Source: Hymenobacter sp. BT559 (lineage in GTDB: Bacteria > Bacteroidota > Bacteroidia > Cytophagales > Hymenobacteraceae). From it: a stretch of DNA of 64,000 nt. The DNA is taken from NCBI RefSeq assembly GCF_016427535.1, contig NZ_JAELXV010000003.1:682001-746000 (forward strand), given 5' to 3'. The first letter of the stretch is position 1. Every line of letters begins with the position of its first letter. The position numbers were made by a program, and so were the translations under genes. Positions 18,788-27,822 of this stretch are shown piece after piece. Under the pieces are notes generated by a model, which saw only the letters and a program-made list of their open reading frames with translations, was not told the DNA's origin and searched no databases.

Positions 18788-19120
18788 GTAAGGCAGGCGG
18801 CAAGCTAAGGCAGCGCCCTAGGTCTGATTGCCCTGTGCTCTCCTGCCCCAGTGGGCTGGCGGCGTAGGCGGGGCTGGTCAGGCTGGCGTGCTACTCGGGC
18901 ATGGCCCTGCGCAGCAGTATGAAGAAAGTATTGCTAACACTATTGGAATATTAGGTCGGATACCGCAATTTTACATATTGGCTAGGTAGCTAAAATGGTC
19001 AGTTAGGCCTAAATAGTCTGATTGTTGCACACCGGCATTCGGGGTGGCAGCCAGCACTGCAGGCGGCTCGCTGAAACATTTTATCTCTTCCGATACCTCG
19101 CTGCCGCTCACATTTTACCT
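18788..19120. other. Divergent intergenic region before the barrel receptor
   Basis: It lies between the GH2 gene (leftward) and the receptor gene (rightward). The right half (18940-19020) is AT-rich, as expected for promoters, but no clean -33/-7 pair stands out. One CCTAGG copy occurs near 18818. Confidence 0.45.
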
Positions 19121-21610
19121 ATGCCTTTTTTTACCCTGGTTTATACAAATTCCACTTTCTGTCGTGCGGCGTGGTATCTGTTGGTTGGTGGGGGAGTGCT
19201 GGCGCCGCTGGCTATGCGGGCGCAGGAGCGAGCAGCCCTCACGGGCACCGTCGGCAACGCCACGGGCGCTGGGCTGGAGCTGGTGACCATGACGCTGCAC
19301 CGGGCGACAGATTCGGTGGCGGTCAAAACGGAATTTACTAACGCCACTGGCGCTTTTCGGCTGGAGGCTCTAGCGGGGGAGCGCTACCTGGTATCGGCGC
19401 AAAAGGTAGGCTACCAGCGCTATTGGGGCCCCGCCCTGGTGCTGCCGCCTACAGGGGCGGTGTTGCCGACTATCGCCCTAGTACCTGGCGCGGCCACTGT
19501 TTTAAAGGAAGTAATTGTGGCCGGCCGCAAGCCGCTGTATGAGAGCCTGGCCGACCGCACCGTGGTGAACGTGGCCGATAGCCCGCTGGCGGCCGGAGCA
19601 ACGACCTTCGATGTCCTAGGGCGTGCGCCCAATGTTACTATTAGCGGTACGAATGAACTGGCTCTGCGTGGTCGGCAGGGTCTGCTGGTAGTGCTTGATG
19701 GCAAGCGCGTGCCCCTTACCGGCAGCGACTTGGCCGACTACCTGCAGTCGCTGCCTGCCGAGCAGGTTCAAAGTATTGAGCTGCTAACAAACCCGCCGGC
19801 CAGCTACGACGCCCAGGGTGGAGCTGGGGTTATTGCCATCAACCTCAAGAAAGACCAGCGCCTAGGTGCCAATGGTAGCCTGAACGCCAGCTATGGCCGC
19901 GGCCGCTACGGCAAGGCCGTAGCCGGTGGCTCGCTCAACTACCGCCGCAAGAGCTTTAACCTGTACGGCACCTATGCCTTCAACGACCGCCAGTACTACA
20001 CGCAGTATACCTTTCAGCGGCAGTTCGCTGCCACGCCCACGCTGCCCGCTGCCCGCAGCGAGCAGGATACTTACCAATACGTGAAGCAGCTGACACACAG
20101 CGCAAAGGTAGGGCTCGACCTGAACCTTTCGAAGCGCACGCTGCTCGGGGTGTCGGCCACGGCGCTGGCCAGCAAAACCGCCATCGAAACCACCGGCGAC
20201 GCGTTTTTTTACGGTGATAGGGGCGCCCGCCTCGACCGTATCTACTCGCGGGTCGAGCAAGACGTGAGCCGGCCCAACGGGTCGGTGAATCTGAACCTGC
20301 GCCATGCCTTTGCCGACTCGGCCAACGCTAGCGTCATTAATGCCGATGTTGACTACGCCCGCTACCGCAATTCGCGCCAGCTTAAGTTGGTGACTCAGCA
20401 GGAAGACCCGGCACCGACGCCTGACGAGCTTACCGGCGACCAGCGCAGCACGCTCGCTATCGGCACGGCTAAGGTCGACTATAGCCAGCCGCTGCCGCAC
20501 CGCACCCGCCTCGAGGCGGGCGCCAAAGTGACGCAGATAGCCTCGGACAATGCGGCCACGTTCATCAACCGCGCGGGCGTTAATCCCACAGATTATACCT
20601 ACACGCTGCTCGAAGCTATTTCGCAGCCCTTCGCCTACCGCGAAAACGTGAACGCGGCCTACGTAAGCCTGCGGGGCACGGTAGCTAAAACCACGGTGCA
20701 GGCTGGCTTGCGGGGCGAGCAAACCAATATCCGGGCCGACCTAGGCGATGCTAGGGTGCGCGACCAGCACTATTTTCAGCTATTCCCGAGCCTGCTGGTG
20801 CAGCGCACGCTCAATAAAAACAACACGCTGACTTTGAGCGTAGCCCGGCGCATCGACCGCCCCAGCTACTTGCAGCTGAATCCGCTGCGCGTGTACCTGG
20901 ATGCTACATCGTACAGCTCGGGCAACTATAGTCTGCTGCCCCAAACCAGCTACAACTTCGAGGTGTCGCACACTTACAAAGGGAAGTTTACGACGGCCCT
21001 TGCGTATGCGCGCACCAACCAGCCGTTTGTTATTGCGCAGCTGCCCGCGCCCGATGGCGGCTGGATGGTAGTAAACCAGTATGTGAACCTGAGCACCCAG
21101 AATTTCTACACGCTAAACCTAATTGCGCCCTTCGAGCTGACCAAAACCTGGACGCTGTATGCCAACGCGCTGGTGTACTACAACAGGTACCAGGGCGTGC
21201 TCAATGGTACCGTGCTCGACCGGGGCCGCTTGGCGTGCAACCTCACGGCCAACAACAGCTTTGCGCTGCCGCACGGCTGGACGGCCGAACTCAATGGTTT
21301 TTACGAATCGCGCGAGGTAGGCGGCTTTCAGGTGCTGCAGCACCGGGGCCAGGTGGGCGCGGCCGTGCAGAAAATCTTCTGGCGCAAGCAGGCCACGTTC
21401 CGCCTGAATGCGACCGATATCTTCTATACCACGCCGCTGCGTGTGACCTCGACCTACGATAATTTTATGGAGACCTTCTACCGGCGCCAGGACCAGCGCG
21501 TGTTCACGGCAGCCTTTACCTATCGCTTTGGCAACAACAAGGTAGCCGCCGCCCGCAAGCGCGCCGCCGGGGCCGATGAGGAGCTGCGCCGTGCCGCCGA
21601 CAGCCAGTAA
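19121..21610 (+). CDS. TonB-dependent/outer-membrane beta-barrel receptor
   Basis: 829 residues from the ATG at 19121. The frame is open further upstream from a TTG, but without signal-peptide character. A signal peptide (hydrophobic AAWYLLVGGGVLAPLAMRA) is followed by a carboxypeptidase-regulatory-like domain (about residues 38-115, LTGTVGNATGAGLEL ... YQRYWG). A plug-like domain follows (FDVLGRAPNVTISG, RGRQGLLVVLDGKRVPL, PAEQVQSIELLTNPPASYDAQGGAGVI). From about 250 a long barrel ends in aromatic-rich strands (TAAFTYRFGNNKV). This matches the Bacteroidota outer-membrane beta-barrel group related to TonB-dependent receptors. There is no SusD-like gene beside it, so a SusCD glycan importer is unlikely. 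The ABC ATPase follows after 51 bp and may be co-transcribed. The ligand is unknown. Confidence 0.85.
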   Translation: MPFFTLVYTNSTFCRAAWYLLVGGGVLAPLAMRAQERAALTGTVGNATGAGLELVTMTLHRATDSVAVKTEFTNATGAFRLEALAGERYLVSAQKVGYQRYWGPALVLPPTGAVLPTIALVPGAATVLKEVIVAGRKPLYESLADRTVVNVADSPLAAGATTFDVLGRAPNVTISGTNELALRGRQGLLVVLDGKRVPLTGSDLADYLQSLPAEQVQSIELLTNPPASYDAQGGAGVIAINLKKDQRLGANGSLNASYGRGRYGKAVAGGSLNYRRKSFNLYGTYAFNDRQYYTQYTFQRQFAATPTLPAARSEQDTYQYVKQLTHSAKVGLDLNLSKRTLLGVSATALASKTAIETTGDAFFYGDRGARLDRIYSRVEQDVSRPNGSVNLNLRHAFADSANASVINADVDYARYRNSRQLKLVTQQEDPAPTPDELTGDQRSTLAIGTAKVDYSQPLPHRTRLEAGAKVTQIASDNAATFINRAGVNPTDYTYTLLEAISQPFAYRENVNAAYVSLRGTVAKTTVQAGLRGEQTNIRADLGDARVRDQHYFQLFPSLLVQRTLNKNNTLTLSVARRIDRPSYLQLNPLRVYLDATSYSSGNYSLLPQTSYNFEVSHTYKGKFTTALAYARTNQPFVIAQLPAPDGGWMVVNQYVNLSTQNFYTLNLIAPFELTKTWTLYANALVYYNRYQGVLNGTVLDRGRLACNLTANNSFALPHGWTAELNGFYESREVGGFQVLQHRGQVGAAVQKIFWRKQATFRLNATDIFYTTPLRVTSTYDNFMETFYRRQDQRVFTAAFTYRFGNNKVAAARKRAAGADEELRRAADSQ

Positions 21611-21661
21611 GCGCAAGCCTACTCTTAAATCATTCCCTGGCTCTGCCGGTTACTAGCGCCT

Positions 21662-22633
21662 ATGGAATTGCTTCGGGTATCGGATATCAGCCTGGTGGAG
21701 CGCGAGGCTACAGTGGTAGCGCCCATCAGCTTCAGCCAGCGCGCCCACCACAAGCTGGCCCTGGCCGGCGAAAGCGGCGCGGGCAAAAGCACGCTGCTGC
21801 AAATGGTAGCGGGCCTGATACAGCCCAGCACCGGCGAAATACGCGTGGCGGGCGACCGGGTGCGGGGGCCGCATGATGTGCTGGTGCCGGGCCACCCCGG
21901 CGTGGCGTACCTGTCGCAGAAATCTGAGCTGCCCCATTCCTTGCGCGTAGAGCAGGTATTGCGCTACGCCAGCAAGCGCCCCGCCGCTGAGGCCCAGGCG
22001 CTCTATGAGCTTTGTCGCATTGACCACCTACTGGCCCGCCGCACCGACCAGCTTTCGGGCGGCGAGCAGCAGCGCGTGGCGTTGGCGCGGCTGCTGCTGG
22101 GCTCGCCTAGATTGCTGCTGCTCGATGAGCCGTACTCAAACCTCGACCGCGTGCATAAGCGCCAGCTCCAAGCCATTATCGAGGAGGTTGGCACACGCCT
22201 AGGCATCACGTGCCTACTAGTTTCGCACGATGCCACCGATGTGCTGCCCTGGGCCGACGAAATACTGGTATTGCGCCGCGGCCAGCTAGTGCAGCGCGGT
22301 ACGCCGCAGCAGCTATATGCCCAGCCCACCGACGAGTACACCGCCGCGCTGTTTGGCGACTACAACCTGGTGCGCGGCGCCGACCAGCTGGCCCTAGGTC
22401 AGGCTGGGGCTAGCGCCACTCCCAAAGCGCCGCTGCTGGTGCGCCCCGAGCAACTGGTGCTGTCGGCTAGTGGCGCCGGCCTGCCCGGTACCGTGCGGGC
22501 CGTGCGGTTTATGGGCAGCTACTATGAGGTAGAGGTACAGCTGCCAGAGAGCCTTGTGCGGGCGCGAGCCACAACGGCAGCCTTCGCGCCGGGCAATGCA
22601 GTAGTGGTATCGGTAGCAGCGGCTGCTAAGTAG
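21662..22633 (+). CDS. ABC transporter ATP-binding protein with C-terminal TOBE-like domain
   Basis: 323 residues. Walker A is AGESGAGKST (about residues 36-45), the signature LSGGEQQRVALAR (about 132-144), Walker B RLLLLDEPYSNLD (about 152-164), and the switch His in LLVSHD. Residues 240-320 form a TOBE-like regulatory domain (LLVRPEQLVLS ... FMGSYYEVEVQL), as in the PotA/FbpC/CysA group of import ATPases. No permease or binding-protein gene lies nearby, so its transporter must be elsewhere or is missing. It follows the barrel receptor by 51 bp, which suggests a shared uptake task such as iron or another metal complex; that is inference only. A terminator follows the gene. Confidence 0.85.
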   Translation: MELLRVSDISLVEREATVVAPISFSQRAHHKLALAGESGAGKSTLLQMVAGLIQPSTGEIRVAGDRVRGPHDVLVPGHPGVAYLSQKSELPHSLRVEQVLRYASKRPAAEAQALYELCRIDHLLARRTDQLSGGEQQRVALARLLLGSPRLLLLDEPYSNLDRVHKRQLQAIIEEVGTRLGITCLLVSHDATDVLPWADEILVLRRGQLVQRGTPQQLYAQPTDEYTAALFGDYNLVRGADQLALGQAGASATPKAPLLVRPEQLVLSASGAGLPGTVRAVRFMGSYYEVEVQLPESLVRARATTAAFAPGNAVVVSVAAAAK

Positions 22634-22664
22634 CAGCTAACAGCCTCGCAGGTGGGCGTAAACT

Positions 22665-22699
22665 AAAAAAGGCTCCGCAGTTAATGCGGAGCCTTTTTT
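22665..22699. terminator. Bidirectional terminator after the ABC ATPase gene
   Basis: A 15-bp stem AAAAAAGGCTCCGCA / TGCGGAGCCTTTTTT with loop GTTAA. It is flanked by A and T runs and serves the ATPase gene (+) and the Thr/Gly-rich lipoprotein gene (-). Confidence 0.85.
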
Positions 22700-22733
22700 C
22701 ATCTAAGCCGGCTTAGCGCCGGTCTGGAAATAC

Positions 22734-23054
22734 CTAGGGGGTGGTAGTACCAGTGGTCGTGCCCGTGGTGCTACCAGTAGTAGTGCCGGTAGTGGTACCT
22801 GTGGTAGTAGCGCCCGTGGTGGTAGTACCAGCAGTGGTGCCAGCGGTAGAGCCTGCCGTGGTGCCAGTAGTGCTAGCCCCCGTGGTGGTGGTGCTGGCCG
22901 TAGTGCCCGTAGTAGAGCCTGAGGTAGTGCCGTCAGTAGTAGTGGTGCCGGTGGTGGTGCCCGACGTGCCTTCGGTGGTAGCGCAAGCGCTCATGAAGGT
23001 TAGCGAGGCGCACAGCGCAGCGCCCATTAGCAATGAAAACTGGTTGCGTTTCAT
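22734..23054 (-). CDS. Small lipoprotein with Thr/Gly low-complexity tail
   Basis: 106 residues. A signal peptide ends in a lipobox-like FMSAC (Cys about 23). The whole mature part is built from T, G, S and A only, with units such as GTTTGTTTG and TTGTTAG repeated to the C-terminus. No folded domain is visible. The DNA is a run of ACT/ACC/GGC codons with a matching bias on the other strand (an open frame of Val/Pro there is a shadow). Such a tail could be an O-glycosylated or flexible surface extension (Bacteroidota modify D-[S/T]-[A/L/V/I/M/T] sites, but that motif is scarce here). Function unknown. Confidence 0.65.
   Translation of the reverse strand: MKRNQFSLLMGAALCASLTFMSACATTEGTSGTTTGTTTTDGTTSGSTTGTTASTTTTGASTTGTTAGSTAGTTAGTTTTGATTTGTTTGTTTGSTTGTTTGTTTP
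22741..22985. repeat. Degenerate trinucleotide-type low-complexity tract
   Basis: About 245 bp composed of GTAGTN/GTGGTN-like units (ACY-GGC codons on the minus strand) with no perfect period. It is prone to slippage, so the length of the lipoprotein tail may vary between strains. Confidence 0.7.
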
Positions 23055-23319
23055 AAGCTGACTAAGGGAAAAATGAAAATGAAGTCCCCTAACGACTATG
23101 AAAGTAAGGAAGTTGCACAGTGGCTACTTTTTTTTGTTATAAATGAAGTTTTGATATCTTCCTCGTGCTGCGCAGTAATAAGTATAACCTCCTTATTCCG
23201 GGTAGCCTAAAAGCACGAAAAGCTCAGGTTATTACGAGCAGTAAAAAAAGCTTGCCAGTAGCAGCGCAGGTAGGGTGGGCGGCTTGCCTCCCATGCCCTA
23301 CCTGCGAGCACCTAGGGGC
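23055..23319. other. Intergenic gap before uvrB 3' end
   Basis: No gene seen. The left part near 23100-23200 is AT-rich and holds the promoter of the small lipoprotein gene; a partial -7 match TTACTTTC is visible on the minus strand (about 23100-23108). Confidence 0.4.
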
Positions 23320-25365
23320 TTAGTCGCGCTTGTTTTTGAGCATCTGTTTGAGGGCGCCAAGTTCGTCGCGGAGCTTGGCGGCTTGCAAAAAGTCTAGCTC
23401 TTTGGCGGCGGCCTCCATCTGCTTTTCGGTGGTTTTGATAAGCTTTTCTAGCTCGACGCGGTTCATCATGGCTACCACGGGCTCGGCGGCCATGGCTAAG
23501 GTCGTGTCGCCGGTAGCGTAAGCCGTGGCGGGTGCCTGCGCCTCCACAATGCGGTAGTCGGCCAGGTCGGTTTGGCCCATAATCTGGGCGTGGCTCTTGC
23601 GCACTGTTCTGGGCGTGATGCCGTGCTCCTCGTTGTAGGCCATCTGGGTGGCGCGGCGGCGGTTGGTTTCGTCCATGGCTCGCTGCATCGAGCCTGTGAT
23701 GCGGTCGGCATATAAGATGACCTTGCCGTTTTCGTTACGCGCCGCGCGGCCCATAGTCTGGATGAGCGAGCGCTGGTCGCGCAAGAAGCCTTCTTTATCG
23801 GCATCCAGAATGGCCACCAAGCTCACTTCGGGCAAGTCAAGACCTTCGCGCAGCAGGTTTACCCCGATGAGCACATCGACCTCACCCAGGCGCAGGCGCC
23901 GCAAAATTTCGACCCGGTCCAGGGTCTTCACATCCGAGTGAATGTACTCGACCTTGATACCTAGGCGCTCCATGTACTTGCTCAGCTCCTCGGCCATGCG
24001 CTTGGTAAGGGTGGTCACGAGCACGCGGTCGCCGGCTTTCACGCGGTTGTCTACCTCATCGAGTAGGTCGTCTATCTGGTTGATGCTCGGGCGCAAGTCA
24101 ATTTCGGGGTCAAGCAAGCCCGTGGGGCGGATAACCTGCTCTACCACCACACCATTGGCCTGAGTCAGCTCGTAGTCGGCGGGCGTGGCGCTCACGAATA
24201 CCGCCTGCCGGTACATGCTCTCAAACTCGTTGAAGGTCAATGGGCGGTTGTCAAACGCCGACGGCAGGCGGAAGCCGTACTCAATAAGGGCCGTTTTGCG
24301 CGAGCGGTCGCCGCCCCACATGGCCCTGATTTGCGGAATGGTGGCGTGGCTCTCGTCTACTACCAGCAGGTAGTCGTCGGGGAAGTAGTCGAGCAGGCAG
24401 AACGGCCGCGAGCCCGGCTCGCGCCGGTCGAAGTAGCGCGAGTAGTTCTCAATGCCTGAGCAGTACCCTAGCTCGCGTATCATCTCCAGGTCAAACTCGG
24501 TGCGTTCCTGAATGCGCTTGGCTTCTACATCACGGCCTTCTTTCTCGAAGTACTTGTGCTGCAATACCATGTCATCCTGGATTTCCTTAATGGCGGTGTT
24601 CAGCGTTTCCTTGCCCGTCACGAAGAGGTTGGCGGGGTAAAGGGTCATATTCTTCTCGTCGCTCAGCTTGCGGCCGCTGGCGGGGTCGATTTTCTGAATC
24701 GCCTCAATCTCGTCGCCAAAGAAGAAAATGCGGTACGCAAAGTCGGCGTAAGCCGGAAATACGTCTACCGTATCGCCCTTCACCCGGAAGCTGCCGCGCG
24801 TAAACTCGACCTCGGTGCGCGAGTACAGAATCTGCACGAACTGGTAGAGCAGGTTATTGCGCGAGTAGCGGTGGCCCGGTGCCAGAAAAATGACATTTTT
24901 GCTGAACTCCTCGGGGTTGCCAATGCCGTAGATGCACGACACCGAAGCCACCACCACTACATCGCGCCGCCCACTCAGCAGCGTGCTGGTGCAGTGCAGT
25001 CGCAGCTTCTCGATTTCTTCGTTGATAGCTAAGTCCTTCTCGATGAAGACATCGGAACTGGCGATATAGGCCTCCGGCTGGTAGTAGTCGTAGTAGCTGA
25101 TGTAGTACTCAACGGCGTTCTGCGGGAAAAACGCCTTGAACTCGCCATAGAGCTGGGCGGCCAGCGTTTTGTTGTGGCACAGCACCAGGGCCGGCTTGCC
25201 GGTTTCGGCAATCACGTTGGCCATCGTGAAGGTTTTGCCCGTGCCCGTGGCACCTAGGAGCACCTGGGCCGGCTCACCAGTATTCACGCCCTGCACAAGC
25301 TGGGCAATGGCTTGAGGCTGGTCGCCGGTAGGTTTAAATTCGGAAGTAAGCTGGTACGTCGACAT
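23320..25365 (-). CDS. uvrB: Excinuclease ABC subunit B
   Basis: 681 residues, the normal UvrB length. This is the DNA-damage recognition helicase-like subunit of nucleotide excision repair, handed DNA by UvrA and recruiting UvrC. Visible motifs: Walker A GATGTGKT (residues 38-45), the damage-probing beta-hairpin YYDYYQPEAYIASSD (about 92-106), helicase motif II DESHA, the motif region VSATPADYEL, the block QTMGRAARNENG, and a C-terminal UVR coiled-coil (about 638-675) that binds UvrC. The gene stands alone with no other uvr gene in the window. Confidence 0.98.
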   Translation of the reverse strand: MSTYQLTSEFKPTGDQPQAIAQLVQGVNTGEPAQVLLGATGTGKTFTMANVIAETGKPALVLCHNKTLAAQLYGEFKAFFPQNAVEYYISYYDYYQPEAYIASSDVFIEKDLAINEEIEKLRLHCTSTLLSGRRDVVVVASVSCIYGIGNPEEFSKNVIFLAPGHRYSRNNLLYQFVQILYSRTEVEFTRGSFRVKGDTVDVFPAYADFAYRIFFFGDEIEAIQKIDPASGRKLSDEKNMTLYPANLFVTGKETLNTAIKEIQDDMVLQHKYFEKEGRDVEAKRIQERTEFDLEMIRELGYCSGIENYSRYFDRREPGSRPFCLLDYFPDDYLLVVDESHATIPQIRAMWGGDRSRKTALIEYGFRLPSAFDNRPLTFNEFESMYRQAVFVSATPADYELTQANGVVVEQVIRPTGLLDPEIDLRPSINQIDDLLDEVDNRVKAGDRVLVTTLTKRMAEELSKYMERLGIKVEYIHSDVKTLDRVEILRRLRLGEVDVLIGVNLLREGLDLPEVSLVAILDADKEGFLRDQRSLIQTMGRAARNENGKVILYADRITGSMQRAMDETNRRRATQMAYNEEHGITPRTVRKSHAQIMGQTDLADYRIVEAQAPATAYATGDTTLAMAAEPVVAMMNRVELEKLIKTTEKQMEAAAKELDFLQAAKLRDELGALKQMLKNKRD

Positions 25366-25458
25366 ACAGGGGCAGGAACGGCCGGAAAAAGGCCAGCTAG
25401 CTTAACCCCAAATACCAGCCTTGGGTTTCTAGGTTGCTCGAAACTCGGCAGCCCGCCG

Positions 25459-25869
25459 CTAGGCCGGCCGCAACCTGAGCGTAGCCGCGCGTAGCTGCCC
25501 CATGTTTTTGGTTGATGGGTAAGGCGTTGCATCCAGCAGCCGCACCCAATATTTCTGTCGGTTCAAAGTCACATTGACTGAATCAGCGGCATAGCTCTTT
25601 TGGTACCCTAGGCGCACTGTTTGGGCGGTGCCATCGTCGGTGAGCACTACCGTGGCCATTAGAGTACCAGCCCAAATGCACACAGCGTCGCTGGGGCAGC
25701 GTGAATCGCTGAGTTCGGTAAGAGTGGCTTCTACATGGCCAGGGCTACCTAGGGCCAGCGTAACGGGCTGCTTGGGCACCAAGGCAACATCTTGGCCTAG
25801 TTGGGGAGTGGTTTTGCCGCAGCTGCAAGCCAGCAGTCCACCCAGCAGCCCTACCAAAGTGCGTTTCAT
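25459..25869 (-). CDS. Putative lipoprotein with a CPSDAVCIWAG motif
   Basis: 136 residues. The signal sequence ends in LLACSC, a lipobox giving a lipid-anchored N-terminus. The mature part is a beta-rich domain with SRCPSDAVCIWAG, a Cys-x5-Cys motif (likely a disulphide) that recurs in small Bacteroidota lipoproteins of unknown role, followed by strand-forming segments (VTLNRQKYWVRLLDATPYP). It lies downstream of, and in the same direction as, a small membrane-peptide frame and the barrel gene, but gaps of about 50 bp leave operon membership open. Confidence 0.7.
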   Translation of the reverse strand: MKRTLVGLLGGLLACSCGKTTPQLGQDVALVPKQPVTLALGSPGHVEATLTELSDSRCPSDAVCIWAGTLMATVVLTDDGTAQTVRLGYQKSYAADSVNVTLNRQKYWVRLLDATPYPSTKNMGQLRAATLRLRPA

Positions 25870-25918
25870 GAGGAAGAAAAAGAAAAGGCCGTCGGGAAAG
25901 GCGAGTCGTTCCCCAGCT

Positions 25919-26110
25919 CTAATGCGGCTGGGGAACGACTATGCGCCCATGGTGCCCGCTGCCAAAGTGCCCAGCCATCGGAGCAGAGGCCGGTGCTAGT
26001 GGCTGTGTGCGCATGGCGCTTGCCTGCAGCTGGTGCCGGTACAAGTGCCGCGCTGCCAGCAGCGCGAGCAGCGCCAGCAGGGCTACGAGCAGACGTAGCT
26101 GAAAAGGCAT
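25919..26110 (-). CDS. Possible small membrane peptide
   Basis: 63 residues. The N-terminal half is one hydrophobic helix (LRLLVALLALLALLAA), and the rest is short, Pro/His-rich (GHFGSGHHGR). It fits between the lipoprotein and barrel genes on the same strand, and there is no overlap. It lacks family resemblance and a strong ribosome-binding site, so it could be spurious. Confidence 0.35.
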   Translation of the reverse strand: MPFQLRLLVALLALLALLAARHLYRHQLQASAMRTQPLAPASAPMAGHFGSGHHGRIVVPQPH

Positions 26111-26173
26111 AAGTTTGTTTGTGGAGAGAGCGAGAAGAACGAAAAACTACGCGGCCCAGCTGGACCGCGTAGC

Positions 26174-27808
26174 CTATTGCACGGGCACTACGCCAGTGTT
26201 AAACTCAAAGCCAGCCTCTAGCCCGAAGCTGTAGGGGCGGCTTTGCTGCAAGAAGCTTTTGTCGGTATCAGAGTTGAGCGATTGCACGCCCGCTTCGGCC
26301 GTGGGGCCTACGCTTACGCCCCAGCTTTTGTTGGCCGGGCGGTAGCGTACGCCTGCTCCGCCGCGCAGCAGCGTAGTGAGGCGGCGGTAGGGCGTGCTGC
26401 CCGCAAAAGGCGAGTAGGAGCGAGCCGTTTCGGGGTTGCTGGCTACCTCGGTGTGCACATTAAGCAGGGCACTCACGATGGCCCCTAGGCGCCCGTAAAA
26501 CGAAACACCTGATTTAGTGGGAGTGTCATAGCGGAGCTCGACCGGCACACCCACCGAGCGGTAGCGGTAGGAAGAAGTCTGCAGTGCGCGAGGTGCCGAG
26601 TTAGATAAGTTAGGGTTGAAAAAGCTGGCGGCATCTAGGTGCACACCATCGAAGCCCATAGATGTAGCTGAGGTGGCGTGCTGCTGTGCGGCCTCTAGGC
26701 CCGTGCTGAGCGACCAGTGCCCGCCCAGCCAGCGCGTAGCCCGCAGGCTGAGGCGTTGCCCCAGGCCCCCGCGTTGGTTGGCCCGGTACTCGGCAGCGGC
26801 CGACTGGCTGCCACCCAAGCCAACCGAATAGCTGGGAGGAGTGATGGCGCTAGCCAATGGGTAACGTGAGCTACTAGCGGCAAAATCAACGTTGGGATTG
26901 AATGCAGTGGCCGCATAAGCCGCCTCAAACCGCCACTGCCGCAGCTTGGTATGGGCAGGCAGCTTGGTTTCGACGGGCGTGAGCGCAGCTGGCAGCCCAG
27001 TACTGGGACCTGGGGCTAGCTGAGCCAGCTTGCCGTCGAGCAATGCTTCGCCATGTCGGCTCAGTGCTAGCGCCGCTGTAGCCGTGCCAGCCTCGGTAGC
27101 ATTAGCCACATCGGCAGCAGTAGCCACCGGCTGGCCTAGGGTAGTAGCGGTGCTAGAAAACGTAGTAAGCGATGAGGTAGCAGTAGACTCGATAGATTGG
27201 CTGATAGAAGGCGAAAAAGGAGCTGCTGCGAACACACTTGCGGCCCTTGCACCGCTCCGCGAGGCCATCGTGGCACGGTAGGCGTAGGTGGCCAGGGTAG
27301 GGGTGGCCGAGTGGCCTAGGGTAGCGGCTGGGCTAGTGCTTACCCGTGGAGCATCGGTAGCGCCTACGGCGGCGTAGTCGGCCGGGGTAGTTGCCGCGCT
27401 AACTAGAGCGGGCAGGGCACCTGCTGGCTGCGTAGTAGCCGTAGCGGCTTGCGTAGCCCGGCCTGCAGGGCTGGTCAGCTCTGCAGTAGTTCGAGTAGGG
27501 CGGGCCGCAGTGGTTGTCATCTCTACGCGCGCCATATTGCCAGTAGCGCTGGCCAGGTTGGGTGCTGCCTGTTGTTGGCTGTGCCACCAGCCGCCGCCCG
27601 CTAGTGCCGCCAGCAGCAGACTGGCCGCCATGCCCCAGCGGTGTACGAGTAGGCGGCGGCGGTATTTCTCGTTCTCAGCTAGTAGCAGGCTATTGTCAAT
27701 TTGGTCCCAAACCAGAGGACGCGGCGGCACGGCGGCCGCCTCGCTCTCTAGCAAGTGGTGGCGAAATAACTCTTCGAGGCTGCCCTTGGGAGGCGATTGC
27801 GAATCCAT
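26174..27808 (-). CDS. Anti-sigma-like N-terminus fused to an outer-membrane beta-barrel-like domain
   Basis: 544 residues. Residues 1-57 are charged and end with PRPLVWDQID (an N-terminal motif seen in proteins paired with Bacteroidota ECF sigma factors). A single membrane segment follows (about 58-75, WGMAASLLLAALAGGGWW). About 80-270 is an Ala/Thr/Ser-rich linker, low complexity. About 285-544 is beta-strand rich with repeated aromatic-terminated strands (LRQWRFEAAYAATAFNP, VPVELRYDTPTKSGVSFYGRLGAIV, SFGLEAGFEFNTG), like small Bacteroidota barrel (PorT-type) domains. It starts 14 bp after the ECF sigma gene, so the two are one operon. Likely role: membrane-bound partner and sensor of that sigma. 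How one inner-membrane helix and a barrel-like domain are arranged is unclear. Confidence 0.7.
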   Translation of the reverse strand: MDSQSPPKGSLEELFRHHLLESEAAAVPPRPLVWDQIDNSLLLAENEKYRRRLLVHRWGMAASLLLAALAGGGWWHSQQQAAPNLASATGNMARVEMTTTAARPTRTTAELTSPAGRATQAATATTQPAGALPALVSAATTPADYAAVGATDAPRVSTSPAATLGHSATPTLATYAYRATMASRSGARAASVFAAAPFSPSISQSIESTATSSLTTFSSTATTLGQPVATAADVANATEAGTATAALALSRHGEALLDGKLAQLAPGPSTGLPAALTPVETKLPAHTKLRQWRFEAAYAATAFNPNVDFAASSSRYPLASAITPPSYSVGLGGSQSAAAEYRANQRGGLGQRLSLRATRWLGGHWSLSTGLEAAQQHATSATSMGFDGVHLDAASFFNPNLSNSAPRALQTSSYRYRSVGVPVELRYDTPTKSGVSFYGRLGAIVSALLNVHTEVASNPETARSYSPFAGSTPYRRLTTLLRGGAGVRYRPANKSWGVSVGPTAEAGVQSLNSDTDKSFLQQSRPYSFGLEAGFEFNTGVVPVQ

Positions 27809-27822
27809 ACTGCTAGAAGTAA

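Noticed and set aside
19022..19120. Extended N-terminus of the barrel receptor from a TTG at 19022
   Set aside because: The extension lacks a signal-peptide shape and the ATG at 19121 gives a normal signal sequence.
22741..22985. Val/Pro-rich 106-codon frame opposite the Thr/Gly lipoprotein
   Set aside because: A mirror of the trinucleotide-like bias on the other strand; only the minus-strand frame has a signal peptide and lipobox.
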